Below are positions 1-8,671 of a stretch of 64,000 bases of DNA, one piece after another. Under the pieces are notes generated by a model. The model ran no database searches. It saw only the letters and a program-made list of their open reading frames with translations, and had not been told where the DNA came from. The translations under genes and the position numbers were made by a program. How positions within the stretch are numbered: the stretch's first letter is position 1; every line of letters starts with the position of its first letter. The DNA is from Bacteroidales bacterium. Its GTDB lineage: Bacteria; Bacteroidota; Bacteroidia; Bacteroidales; JAADJA01. Location: contig JAGVPB010000002.1 of NCBI GenBank assembly GCA_020052415.1, forward strand, positions 43,506 to 107,505, given 5' to 3'.

Positions 1-1
1 C

Positions 2-325
2 ATTGATGCCAACCCGGAAATGATACGGAATGCGGCAAAGACAGGCACCGACAGGGTGGAGCTTTATACCGAGAGCTATGCAAAAAACTATCCTGTCAAT
101 AAGGAAGATGCGATCGGGCCGTTCATTGTTGCAGCTAAAATTGCAAGTGAAGTGGGATTGGGATTGAATGCCGGCCACGATCTCGACCTGAACAACCTGA
201 AATATTTTGCACAAAATATTCCCGGAATACTGGAAGTTTCAATTGGCCACGCCCTGATTTCGGATGCACTGTATTTCGGACTTGAAAATGCCATTCAGCT
301 ATACCTGAGGCAACTCAGGGTCTGA
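2..325 (+). CDS. pdxJ: Pyridoxine 5'-phosphate synthase PdxJ, C-terminal part (5' truncated by window)
   Basis: PdxJ condenses 3-amino-2-oxopropyl phosphate with 1-deoxy-D-xylulose 5-phosphate to give pyridoxine 5'-phosphate, the last ring-forming step of DXP-dependent vitamin B6 synthesis in the cytoplasm. The frame is open from base 2 (reading IDANPEM) and ends in TGA at 325, so about 107 residues of a protein usually near 240 are visible. The signature GLGLNAGHDLDLNNL carries the conserved His of the phosphate-binding/active site, and the tail EVSIGHALISDALYFGL is the usual C-terminal beta-alpha unit of the TIM barrel. Its last 27 bases overlap the 3' end of the convergent O-antigen ligase gene. 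The real start lies outside the window. Confidence 0.95.
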   Translation: MDANPEMIRNAAKTGTDRVELYTESYAKNYPVNKEDAIGPFIVAAKIASEVGLGLNAGHDLDLNNLKYFAQNIPGILEVSIGHALISDALYFGLENAIQLYLRQLRV

Positions 326-1585
326 TGGCTTAGGATGCGCAAGCAGGTTTGAAAACAACAACGCATTAAAGAAAGCATAAAATACAACCCCTGCCTGGCG
401 TTCAAGCATGGATTCGACAAGGAGGTTAAAGGAAAACAATAAAATAAAGATCGTATAAAGAAAATTCCTTTTTCGGAAAGTATAAATCACAGGTAAAAAA
501 AGACTCCCAACCAAGACTATAAACCCGGTTATTCCTATGGCTAAAGCCGTCTGCAGATACTGATTGTGGGAATTCAAATGATCGGCATGTGCCATGGTAA
601 TATTTTTTTCTTCATATTTTGTTTGCAATGCGGCCTTCACATCGCCTGTCCCGACCCCGAAAACCGGATGCAGGCGGATGATTTCAAGCGCCGATTTCCA
701 TATCAGTATGCGTATTTCGGAACTATTGTCTGCCTGTTTAGTACTATTACCCTGGGTTTCCAGAACTTTCCCGGCTTCGATGAACCGGGAATATGTTTGC
801 GGAGACAGAAGATTCATTACTATAAAAGAAGCCAATAACAATGTGATCAAAATCGCCGGGTTTATTTTTTTTTGGAATTTTGAAAAGATCACCAATAAAA
901 GCGCAAGTAAATAAGCCAGCGCCAAACCGATAATACTTGCCTTTGAACTCAGAAGTACGATCATACCCTGAAAAAGGATAATCACCATGATAATGACGGT
1001 TCTTTTAAAAGCATTAAGGTTGTTGTCCATAATTAGCTTATGGATAAGGATAATGATGGCAAAACCGAAGTACATCGCAATGTAACTTGGGTGATGCATC
1101 ATTGAAAGATTGGAATAATAGAATTCCCTGATATCGAAGCTATGGAAATAACGGTAAATCGCGGCATTTACCAAAAGTAATGCACTTATAATGCAACCGG
1201 TAATATAAGCTTGAAAGATTTTTTCAGAAAATTTGGCATTGAATGATTCGAAGTTTATTGTCGAAAAAAGAAGCGGAAAAAACAAGAGTGATAATTTTAC
1301 CTCCAGGTCGAATAAAGCGCCTGATTGCCCGGTTAGCTGTGTTGAGTAAAATGTACCAATGATGTACAATATGAATAATGACGAAAATGCAAGTATGAAT
1401 TTGTTTTTAACAGAATTCCTGATCCGGCTTAATTTTTCAGAAAAGTTCATCTCCATCAACCAGTTTAATCCAACCAGCGCAATTACCGGAGGAACCAGCT
1501 TGTCGTGAAGAGGCAAAACAAAGGCAATCGCCGGTAGCAGGAAATAATAAATCTTTTCTGATGTTGAAGGTTTAATCAATGGCAT
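299..1585 (-). CDS. O-antigen ligase / polymerase family membrane protein (Wzy_C)
   Basis: A 428-residue polytopic inner-membrane protein with about ten hydrophobic segments. The Wzy_C region lies near residues 285-355: an R-x2-W-x3-A motif (RILIWKSALEII), then PVFGVGTGD, then HNQYLQTALAIGITG. This arrangement is known from WaaL O-antigen ligases and Wzy polymerases, which join or polymerise lipid-linked glycans on the periplasmic face, and sequence alone does not separate the two roles. It is the last gene of a leftward operon of flippase, methyltransferase, glycosyltransferases and aminotransferase, which supports a role in finishing a surface polysaccharide. The 3' end overlaps pdxJ by 27 bases, tail to tail. 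Confidence 0.85.
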   Translation of the reverse strand: MPLIKPSTSEKIYYFLLPAIAFVLPLHDKLVPPVIALVGLNWLMEMNFSEKLSRIRNSVKNKFILAFSSLFILYIIGTFYSTQLTGQSGALFDLEVKLSLLFFPLLFSTINFESFNAKFSEKIFQAYITGCIISALLLVNAAIYRYFHSFDIREFYYSNLSMMHHPSYIAMYFGFAIIILIHKLIMDNNLNAFKRTVIIMVIILFQGMIVLLSSKASIIGLALAYLLALLLVIFSKFQKKINPAILITLLLASFIVMNLLSPQTYSRFIEAGKVLETQGNSTKQADNSSEIRILIWKSALEIIRLHPVFGVGTGDVKAALQTKYEEKNITMAHADHLNSHNQYLQTALAIGITGFIVLVGSLFLPVIYTFRKRNFLYTIFILLFSFNLLVESMLERQAGVVFYAFFNALLFSNLLAHPKPSDPELPQV

Positions 1586-1613
1586 TTATACAAATGATTT
1601 TAGAATATAATTT

Positions 1614-2774
1614 TCAGATCAATTCATTGATATTGTCTTTTAAAAAAGCAATTACTTTTTGGGGATCATCCGCTTCCGTGGGCAAGTTTTCAATATGTTG
1701 CGACAGGTACAGGGCATTCGGAACCGATCCGGCAACCAAATCCCATTGTTCCCAATCCTTTTTAACCGGGTATAATGGAGAGCAAAACCAATCCCCAAGT
1801 TCAATTTTTGATTTTATTGCAAGTTCATCGAAAAGCTGGCGATCCTTCACCAATACCGGATATTTTAAGAATGCATGATCGGGGTGCAATTCAGGTGACA
1901 CATGATATTTATGGTTCTCCAAAAGGAATCGGGTGAACAATCCGGCATTAGACTTTCTCTTTTTCAATAACTGATCAAATGTTTTCAGATTTTTAATACC
2001 CTTATTAATCTGAATTTTTGAAATTCCTTTAAAGTAAGAACCAGGCATTACGACCGAATTCAGCTCAATTCCCTGGCTCGATCCAATCACCAGGTTGTGT
2101 TTGCTTAAAATGCGGTACAATGATCTTAATTTCCAGTAATTCGAAGAATTTACAAGATAGTCCTTCGAAAAAAGCAGTGCGGATAACATAAGGTGCTCCC
2201 GGAAGCCGGGTTTTATTAAATCCTGGTTTATCTTCATCAAATCAGGGATGATCGCCTTGTTATTTACCTGGGCAAAACCGCCGATACCTGTTGAAAACGG
2301 TTTATTCCATTGCGTCGAATAAAAAGCTGCATCGCAATAGGAGCCATTTGGCCTGCCTTTAAAACTTCCACCAAATCCATGCGTGCAATCTTCAATAGTA
2401 TAAATATTCCCCAATTTCGCAAAATCTGAAATTACATCTACCTGTGAAGATAGCCCAAAAGTGTTCTGAACGAGTATAACCCTGGTTTTTGAAGTTACGG
2501 CGAGCTTATAACTTTCAAACGATGGATTCATCGTTTTATGTTCAACATCAATATAAACCGGCTTAGCGCCCAAATATTTGATCGCATTTGCAACTACCAC
2601 ACACGTGAATCCCGGCATGACAATCTCATCCCCTTTACCGATTCCCATACTTTTTAAAAGCGCATAAAGAGCAACTCTTCCTTTCCAATAATAAAAAATG
2701 TCAGGATTCTTTAATATTCCTGTTAACAGTTCCCTGTAATAAGTTTCAGACATGATGTGAAAATAATTTATCAA
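1614..2774 (-). CDS. DegT/DnrJ/EryC1/StrS-type PLP-dependent aminotransferase
   Basis: A 386-residue fold type I aminotransferase of the sugar-aminotransferase class. Visible features are GKGDEIVMPGFTCVVVANAI (substrate loop), a Glu-Asp pair in YTIEDCTHGFGG, which matches the PLP-ring-contacting Asp region, and the Schiff-base Lys in STQWNKPFSTGIGG. In DegT family members the product is usually a 3- or 4-amino deoxysugar nucleotide for O-antigen or capsule. The exact sugar cannot be read from the sequence. The start overlaps the upstream glycosyltransferase by 29 bases, so it is translationally coupled within the polysaccharide operon. The substrate loop is less canonical than in PerA/ArnB, so specificity is uncertain. 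Confidence 0.82.
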   Translation of the reverse strand: MINYFHIMSETYYRELLTGILKNPDIFYYWKGRVALYALLKSMGIGKGDEIVMPGFTCVVVANAIKYLGAKPVYIDVEHKTMNPSFESYKLAVTSKTRVILVQNTFGLSSQVDVISDFAKLGNIYTIEDCTHGFGGSFKGRPNGSYCDAAFYSTQWNKPFSTGIGGFAQVNNKAIIPDLMKINQDLIKPGFREHLMLSALLFSKDYLVNSSNYWKLRSLYRILSKHNLVIGSSQGIELNSVVMPGSYFKGISKIQINKGIKNLKTFDQLLKKRKSNAGLFTRFLLENHKYHVSPELHPDHAFLKYPVLVKDRQLFDELAIKSKIELGDWFCSPLYPVKKDWEQWDLVAGSVPNALYLSQHIENLPTEADDPQKVIAFLKDNINELI

Positions 2775-3804
2775 TTCTTAATAATCCAATTAAGGATCCA
2801 AAACCATAGGAAAAATGTAATACATAAAATCCCCGGACAAGGTAAGTCAAGCCCGAATCTTTGCTTTTTAGCTTTAATGAAACCATCAAAATAAAAATAT
2901 TATACAAAGCAAATGTTAATATAGGAATCAACATAAAATAACCTGATAGTGAAACCAGAAAAAACGGTATGATCAACGACAGCAGAAACAATAACGGAAC
3001 AAAATGCCTTAAACTCAGGGAAGAAAACTTTTTGGTAATGTACACGGTTAGAATATTCCAATAACCATTGCGGAAATTATTCAGAGCCAGATCAGTAAAT
3101 GTTTCCCTGGCATAATAATTACAGGTAACTCCTGAAACCAGGAAAATTTTTCTTTTCGCTTTGAGAATTCTTTTTGAAAGTTCGATATCATGGTTCCTTA
3201 CCAGTTTTTCATTATACAAACCGCTTACTTTAAAAACTTCCTTTTTATAAATTCCAAAGGGCACCGTATCAACTATTTGGTGGCTTCCTGCACCAATTCT
3301 GAACATGGAGTTTCCAACACCAAAACGGTTCGAGAGTATTTTTACAATTGATAATGCTTTTGGGGTCGGATTTTTGGCAATTGTATTTAAAGTTCCGCCG
3401 GTAACATCAGCATCAAGTTCGTAAAGTTTGCCAACAAGTTCAGGAATGTAGTTCGCAGGAAATGAGGAATGAGCGCTGGCAATCATGATCAGTTCACCGG
3501 AGGAATTTTGAATGCCAAGGTTCAAAGCTGATGGAGTAATTTTTTTGGGATTATCTATTAATCTGATCTCGGGATGATCTTTGGCAATTTCCGATAAAAT
3601 TTCACGTGTTCCGTCGCTGCTCATCCCATCAATTACAATTATTTCAATTTTTCCGGGAGGATAGGATGAATTTAAAAGTGATTCGAGACAATCTGAAATA
3701 TATTTGACCTCATTCTGACAAGGCACAATAACCGAAACAACCGGTGGACCCGTTTCCACCGTCAGGTTCGTGGCATAGTCATCTTTTATGTTCTGTTTGT
3801 TCAT
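2746..3804 (-). CDS. Family 2 glycosyltransferase with C-terminal membrane segments
   Basis: A 352-residue protein with an N-terminal GT-A fold: VVSVIVPCQNEVKYISDCLESLL, then IDGMSSDGTREIL for nucleotide-sugar binding, and IMIASAHSSFP where the DxD-like segment would lie. The C-terminal third has two or three hydrophobic helices (FVPLLFLLSLIIPFFLVSL and following), so it is anchored in the inner membrane with the catalytic part in the cytoplasm. It belongs to the leftward polysaccharide operon, 37 bp after the GT4 gene and overlapping the DegT gene. Its donor and acceptor sugars cannot be deduced. Confidence 0.88.
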   Translation of the reverse strand: MNKQNIKDDYATNLTVETGPPVVSVIVPCQNEVKYISDCLESLLNSSYPPGKIEIIVIDGMSSDGTREILSEIAKDHPEIRLIDNPKKITPSALNLGIQNSSGELIMIASAHSSFPANYIPELVGKLYELDADVTGGTLNTIAKNPTPKALSIVKILSNRFGVGNSMFRIGAGSHQIVDTVPFGIYKKEVFKVSGLYNEKLVRNHDIELSKRILKAKRKIFLVSGVTCNYYARETFTDLALNNFRNGYWNILTVYITKKFSSLSLRHFVPLLFLLSLIIPFFLVSLSGYFMLIPILTFALYNIFILMVSLKLKSKDSGLTYLVRGFYVLHFSYGFGSLIGLLRIDKLFSHHV

Positions 3805-3841
3805 TGTTTATATAGCAATTTCAACACTTGTCATGATTTTT

Positions 3842-4978
3842 TCATGAGGATAATTTGCCGGGTAATACTTTTTGATACAATTCTACCATTTTTTTCACAT
3901 TATCATCCCAATTGAAGTTTGCCTGAACCTTGTTTCTGCCATTCATTCCCAATTCGAATTGCAGCTTTTTATCCAAGATCAATTTTTCAAATGCCTCTGC
4001 AGCTTCCGATTCATTAGCAGGTTGAACAATCAAACCAGTAACATTATTTTCAACAATTTCGGGCAATCCTCCTGCTTTACTTACCACAACCGGTTTACCA
4101 CATGCGGATGCTTCCAGCACTGCAACGCCGAAACTTTCGCTCAGTGAAAGTGCTGCAAAAATGGTGATCATATTGTGATAATCGGGTAAGTCTTCAAATT
4201 TAATCCTGCCGGTAAATACAACGCTTGATCCTAAATTTAAATCATTTGCCAGAGCTTTCAACTGCCCTTCTTTCGAACCACTTCCGGCAATGAGCAATCT
4301 GAGAGGTAGCTCGGGATATTTTAACCTTAAAATATTAAAAGCCTTTATGAGATAATCAATTCCATAAACAGTTTCCAGTGACTTAATCGTCCCTATGACT
4401 ATTTCATCTTTATCAAACAGGCTTTTTACCTCAAAGGGTTTAAATACATTCGTATCAATTCCAAAGGGTGTGATCTCTATGGAATTATTGGTATATTTTT
4501 TTGTTTCAACAGCAAGCGCCACACTTGTAGCAAAGATATGACCCGCGTGTTTCAGATTGAACCGGAGTAATTTTTTGTGAAATGCTGATTTCAGGGGAAA
4601 TTCATAAACATCGCTGCCCCAGACTGAAATAATCAATGGTTGAAATCGCGAAAGCACACCCAGTAAACCATAACTGCTTGCATAGTGTGCATGGACAATA
4701 TCAGGCTGAAATTGTTTGATTGTTTTTTTAAGCCGAAACAGGGCGGTAAGATACTGAAGTTTTAAAATATTACTGCTTGGTTTTTGAAACAGGTTTTTCG
4801 AAATGGTATTATAAACAACCCTAACATTTTTAACTTTCTCATAAAGGTTGCCTTCCTGATTGGAAAGCGAAAAAATACAAATTGTAAAACCCTGTTCTGA
4901 CAAGGCGGCTGCCCACTTAAAAGTGTGATTACTATAAGCATCAGCAAGCAACAATATTTTACTGTTAATTTTCTGCAT
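3842..4978 (-). CDS. Family 4 glycosyltransferase (GT-B fold)
   Basis: A 378-residue retaining GT4 enzyme. The N-terminal Rossmann half begins ILLLADAYSNHTFKWAAALSEQG and contains PDIVHAHYASSYG. The C-terminal half has LLIAGSGSKEGQLKAL and the E-x7-E motif in SESFGVAVLEASACGKPVV, which holds the nucleotide-sugar diphosphate. GT4 enzymes add hexoses to lipid-linked intermediates on the cytoplasmic side of the membrane. The gene overlaps the upstream GT2 gene by 14 bases. Role in surface-glycan assembly is inferred from context; the linkage is unknown. Confidence 0.9.
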   Translation of the reverse strand: MQKINSKILLLADAYSNHTFKWAAALSEQGFTICIFSLSNQEGNLYEKVKNVRVVYNTISKNLFQKPSSNILKLQYLTALFRLKKTIKQFQPDIVHAHYASSYGLLGVLSRFQPLIISVWGSDVYEFPLKSAFHKKLLRFNLKHAGHIFATSVALAVETKKYTNNSIEITPFGIDTNVFKPFEVKSLFDKDEIVIGTIKSLETVYGIDYLIKAFNILRLKYPELPLRLLIAGSGSKEGQLKALANDLNLGSSVVFTGRIKFEDLPDYHNMITIFAALSLSESFGVAVLEASACGKPVVVSKAGGLPEIVENNVTGLIVQPANESEAAEAFEKLILDKKLQFELGMNGRNKVQANFNWDDNVKKMVELYQKVLPGKLSS

Positions 4979-5843
4979 TTGCTTTACAAAAGGATTTCAC
5001 AATTGCTTTAATTGTGACAGGAAAAGAGCGGGGAAATTTAATTAACATATAAGCAAGTTGTATCGGACGGATTATAAAATATTGATAGGTCATATTATAC
5101 TTACTGTAAAATCGTCGTGTTGACCTTTCAATTAATATGGCCCGTTGTAAATTATTCCATATTTTACCGGTGGTTCCCTTACCGATATGGGTTACACTAC
5201 AATCCATATAAACAACAGGGATTTTTTTTACTTGAGTTTGATAAAAAAGATCGAGATCTTCTGCATACATAAAATAATCCTCCGCCCAACCGCCAATTGT
5301 CCTGTAAGATGTTCTATCAATTATAATGCTTGCACCTATATTCCAATGGCTGATATTCCGGCTGCCGATAAGAGCGTTAAAATAGTTACCTATAGTTGGA
5401 ATGAGATGCTTCATTTTATGAACCGAACCGTCACTTTCAGTCAATCCGGTAACGAAAACCGCATTCCTGTTATCATCCAAAAGCTTTTCGTACCCTTTAT
5501 TCAGTTCTGAATTTATGATCGTATCGGGATTCAGAAAATGAAGGTATTTCCCTTTGGCAAGTTCAGTTGCTTTATTGTTGGCTTTTGCAAAACCGATATT
5601 CTCTGCCGATCGGATCAATTTTATCCTTTCATTATGATCGGATTTTTTCTCAGCTTTTAATATGGAATCATCCTCTGAATCATTATCAAAAACAATTATT
5701 TCAAAATTAATACGTATCAGTTTAATTATGCTTTCAATACAATCAGCCAGTAACCCGTTAGAGTTATAATTTACAATAATGATGCTTATTTCCGGTTGAA
5801 TGCCTTTATTCATTTTGGTCATTATCGGGTTTTTCAAGTTCAA
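4965..5843 (-). CDS. Family 2 glycosyltransferase, rhamnosyltransferase-like
   Basis: A 292-residue GT2 protein of the WbbL/rhamnosyltransferase type. It shows ISIIIVNYNSNGLLADCIES at the N terminus, IIVFDNDSEDDS, GFAKANNKA and LHFLNPDTII (the DxD-like NPD motif), and MYAEDLDLFYQ (the EDxD general-base region). No membrane helix is evident. The start is ambiguous: internal Met codons at 5822 and 5813 would shorten the 38-base overlap with the methyltransferase gene upstream. It acts on a lipid-linked glycan by family analogy; donor unknown. Confidence 0.88.
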   Translation of the reverse strand: MNLKNPIMTKMNKGIQPEISIIIVNYNSNGLLADCIESIIKLIRINFEIIVFDNDSEDDSILKAEKKSDHNERIKLIRSAENIGFAKANNKATELAKGKYLHFLNPDTIINSELNKGYEKLLDDNRNAVFVTGLTESDGSVHKMKHLIPTIGNYFNALIGSRNISHWNIGASIIIDRTSYRTIGGWAEDYFMYAEDLDLFYQTQVKKIPVVYMDCSVTHIGKGTTGKIWNNLQRAILIERSTRRFYSKYNMTYQYFIIRPIQLAYMLIKFPRSFPVTIKAIVKSFCKANAEN

Positions 5844-6435
5844 ATTCTATTTCATGCGCCGGTAAAAACGGACTCATACAGCCTTCATAAAACTCCTTCA
5901 TAAACCGTGAAGAATTAAAGATAACAGTATAACACTTCCTGAAAATATTTATCATTTTGAAGGGTGAATAAAAGATGATCCTGATTTTATTGATTTTGAA
6001 ATGAATATCATTATAATGCGCAGGGACTTTTCTTTTGAAAGGTTGTTCACTGGTAAAATAGGAAAATGTGTACAATCCGAATGGTGTTTTATGTGTAAAA
6101 TCGCTGTAATAATAAGGATTTGAAAAATGCGGAACAAGCCCGATATTCTTACCTCCCTTTTTTAGAACTCGATATATTTCTGTCATAATATAACCAAGAT
6201 CTCCAAGATGTTCAAGGAAATGAGATGAATAAATAATATCAACACTGTTGTCCGGTAAAAATCCCAGGCCTTTATTAATGTCTGCAATAATGTCAATATG
6301 TTCGTTATCTATAAAATCTATACCGATTGAGCTTTTGTCCTTTTTATGGTTCCCGCATCCAAGTTCGATAACTACCCTGCTCATGTTTTGCAGCCCGGGC
6401 AGGATATCTTTTTTATCAATTATTTGAGAGTTCAT
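5806..6435 (-). CDS. Class I SAM-dependent methyltransferase in polysaccharide operon
   Basis: A 209-residue Rossmann-fold methyltransferase. Motif I is VVIELGCGNHKK, the acidic motif II is IGIDFIDNEHIDIIADI, and the post-motif segment is SVDIIYSSHFLEHL followed by MTEIYRVLKKGGKNIG, as in Methyltransf_11-type enzymes. Position between flippase and glycosyltransferase genes suggests methylation of a sugar or of a chain end in the surface glycan, but the substrate is not determined. Its ATG shares a base with the stop of the flippase gene, indicating tight coupling. Confidence 0.85.
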   Translation of the reverse strand: MNSQIIDKKDILPGLQNMSRVVIELGCGNHKKDKSSIGIDFIDNEHIDIIADINKGLGFLPDNSVDIIYSSHFLEHLGDLGYIMTEIYRVLKKGGKNIGLVPHFSNPYYYSDFTHKTPFGLYTFSYFTSEQPFKRKVPAHYNDIHFKINKIRIIFYSPFKMINIFRKCYTVIFNSSRFMKEFYEGCMSPFLPAHEIEFELEKPDNDQNE

Positions 6436-7712
6436 TAAACTACATTTTTACTATTTTTAATTATCCGGATTATCCAGAAAATAATGCCGATGTCATAAAT
6501 TACCATGAAAAAAGACAGAAATATGAAAGAACTCCTGACATCAGAAAAAAAATACCATCCGGTGGCAACGGATAAAATTACTATGATATTACCAATTAAA
6601 GAAAGAAAAAACATGGGTCTCATTTTGTTCACAATAAGCGGGGCCTGCGCAATAGAATAACGAATGAAATCAAAATACAGCCAGGGTGCCAGAATTTGAG
6701 CATAAACACCCGCCTCAGTCCATTGCTGCCCGAAAATAAATGTAAAAAGCGGTGGACCGGCTAATAATAATACGATGAGTGCAGGCAATCCCACCAATGC
6801 CGTCATTTTTATGGTTTTTAAAACCGTACTTTTGATGTTGATTCCCCTTTGATAATTTTCCGATGCTTCTTTATAAAAGACCTGAGCAATTGAAGTCACA
6901 ACCAGCCACATAGGAGCCTGTAATATGCGCATAGCAAAGGAATACCATCCAATGATGGTGGAATTGAAAAAAATCTTTAGCAAATAGATTATGCCATTTA
7001 TCTGGAATGTCTCCATCAATGATTGAGGAGCATTGGCAAGTGGCAGGTCTTTATACTTTTTGGCGAGTGGAATTAATGAGGATTTGTTGAGAAATTTGAA
7101 TTTGTCGCGGTCAATATAGTATATTTTAACAATAAAGTACAAATTAAAAAGGACTATGCCGATCAAATTTCCCATAAAAAGCCCCAGGGCACCGGCACCT
7201 GTGATTCCGATAATCAAAGTCAATCCGTTAATTCCGACTGACCGGATGATTTTAGCTGTGGCTAATATTTTGTATTTTTTTTGCCTGTTAAACCAGTGCT
7301 GAAAAACATTACCTGATCCAAGAAAGAAAACAAGAACCGGCAATATATACAACCAGATTTTAAGAAGGTGATTGATCGAAAATCGGTCTGGAATGGTAAA
7401 CCCAAGGATGACAATTACTATAAACAGAAAGATGCACAACAGGAAATCTATGACAAATGACAAATAAACGATATTTACTGAGACCATTTCTTCTTTTGGA
7501 ATCAGTACAGCCATTTCATAGCGAAAAGTCGCAATCAATGCCAAAGTTCCAACAATTGACATATAAAAGGCAAATAACCCAAAATCCTCAGGTGTATATA
7601 TCCGGCTAAGGATGGGAGAAATGAGCAGAGTTATTGTCTGAGCAATAGCGGTCCCGCTTGTCAGGGTAAAAATATTTTTTACAAATTCAGATTTGTACCA
7701 ATTGCCAAGCAC
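6435..7712 (-). CDS. Oligosaccharide flippase (Wzx/MATE-like polysaccharide export protein)
   Basis: A 425-residue protein with about twelve hydrophobic segments, starting with the typical FVKNIFTLTSGTAIAQTITLLISPILSRIYTPEDFG-type N terminus (residues about 9-44) of the Polysacc_synt family. These proteins move undecaprenyl-linked oligosaccharide units across the inner membrane. It is the first gene of a leftward operon running through to the O-antigen ligase gene. With a Wzy/WaaL-like protein at the other end, the set fits a Wzx/Wzy-dependent pathway, although the initiating sugar-phosphate transferase is not in the window. Confidence 0.9.
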   Translation of the reverse strand: MLGNWYKSEFVKNIFTLTSGTAIAQTITLLISPILSRIYTPEDFGLFAFYMSIVGTLALIATFRYEMAVLIPKEEMVSVNIVYLSFVIDFLLCIFLFIVIVILGFTIPDRFSINHLLKIWLYILPVLVFFLGSGNVFQHWFNRQKKYKILATAKIIRSVGINGLTLIIGITGAGALGLFMGNLIGIVLFNLYFIVKIYYIDRDKFKFLNKSSLIPLAKKYKDLPLANAPQSLMETFQINGIIYLLKIFFNSTIIGWYSFAMRILQAPMWLVVTSIAQVFYKEASENYQRGINIKSTVLKTIKMTALVGLPALIVLLLAGPPLFTFIFGQQWTEAGVYAQILAPWLYFDFIRYSIAQAPLIVNKMRPMFFLSLIGNIIVILSVATGWYFFSDVRSSFIFLSFFMVIYDIGIIFWIIRIIKNSKNVV

Positions 7713-7837
7713 TTTCTTTGATTAACACTATTTTCGCCAAAATTACACTATTTTGATACAGTTCTTATTGTCCAATCCGCAATATCAGGAACCATGTGAT
7801 TTTAATTATTCGGTTTCACAGATTGGTTTTAATAAGC

Positions 7838-7845
7838 TAAATTTG
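7838..7845 (+). promoter_or_regulatory. Possible TAnnTTTG -7 box of the methyltransferase gene
   Basis: TAAATTTG matches the Bacteroidota -7 consensus TAnnTTTG but ends only 4 bases before the ATG at 7850. If used, transcription would start at or just inside the start codon, giving a leaderless or nearly leaderless mRNA. No clear TTTG lies 19-21 bases upstream, so the call is weak. Confidence 0.35.
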
Positions 7846-7849
7846 CTCA

Positions 7850-8635
7850 ATGCAAAATTTGAAATTCATTTTCGCCTATATTAAATATTACCTGACCTCT
7901 CGAACCAGGTACACTATCCATTCTCCTTTTTTATTTGAATTAATTTCGGATGTATTTGAAAACCATCAGGATTATATAGACTATTCAAGGGTTGAATCAT
8001 TGAAAAAAGAATTGCTTAAAGACGACCGTAAAATACAGATGCTCGATCTCGGCGCTGGTTCATTAACCAATAAAAGCAATGAAAAATCTGTAAAACAAAC
8101 TGCAAATAACTCTTCAAAGCCAGCCAAATATGGCAGGCTGCTTTATCGTTTATCAGCTTACTTTAAACCAAAAGCGATTCTTGAGCTGGGAACTTCATTG
8201 GGTTTAAGTTCTGCATATATGGCACTGGGAAGTCCTTCCACAGAGGTAATTACGGTTGAAGGCTGTCCTGATATAGCCTCACTCGCAAAAGAAAATTTCG
8301 CAAAACTCGGACTCAATAATATCAATATCATTACCGGAAATTTCGATCATGAATTGCCTGGTATCCTGAAATCTGTTTCTGACCTTGAATTAATTTTTAT
8401 TGATGGAAATCATCGAAAGGAACCAACAATAAATTATTTTAAACAATGTTTGTCTGTTGCGGTTAATGAAACAGTTATTATTTTTGATGATATTCACTGG
8501 TCGAAAGAAATGGAAGATGCCTGGGATTATATTAAACATCATCCGTCAGTCACATTATCAGTGGATATATACTTTATGGGATTTGTATTTTTCAGAAAAG
8601 AATTAACCAGGCAACATTTTATCATCCGGTTTTGA
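7850..8635 (+). CDS. Class I SAM-dependent methyltransferase (O-methyltransferase-like)
   Basis: A 261-residue cytoplasmic protein. The N-terminal piece (RYTIHSPFLFELISDVFEN) is a conserved lead-in seen in a Bacteroidota methyltransferase family, followed by an insert and then the Rossmann core: ILELGTSLGLSSAYMALG (motif I, about residue 105), VITVEGCPDIASLAKENF, LIFIDGNHRKEPTINYF and IIFDDIHWSKEMEDAW. The GTS(L)GLSS and FIDGNH motifs are like those of caffeoyl-CoA-type O-methyltransferases, but the substrate is unknown. It is transcribed away from the polysaccharide operon and sits 36 bp before the ABC ATPase gene, which has its own -7 box. Confidence 0.82.
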   Translation: MQNLKFIFAYIKYYLTSRTRYTIHSPFLFELISDVFENHQDYIDYSRVESLKKELLKDDRKIQMLDLGAGSLTNKSNEKSVKQTANNSSKPAKYGRLLYRLSAYFKPKAILELGTSLGLSSAYMALGSPSTEVITVEGCPDIASLAKENFAKLGLNNINIITGNFDHELPGILKSVSDLELIFIDGNHRKEPTINYFKQCLSVAVNETVIIFDDIHWSKEMEDAWDYIKHHPSVTLSVDIYFMGFVFFRKELTRQHFIIRF

Positions 8636-8643
8636 TTTTCTTT

Positions 8644-8651
8644 TATCTTTG
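8644..8651 (+). promoter_or_regulatory. -7 promoter box for ABC ATPase gene
   Basis: TATCTTTG is an exact match to the Bacteroidota -7 box TAnnTTTG, 20 bases before the ATG at 8672. A TTTG at the ideal -33 distance is not evident. Confidence 0.45.
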
Positions 8652-8671
8652 TTTAACTCAAATATTCTGAA

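Noticed and set aside
2440..2540. Possible loss of the PLP lysine in the DegT-type enzyme
   Set aside because: A lysine is present in the expected NKPFSTGIGG loop (coded near 2290-2320), so the enzyme is probably active.
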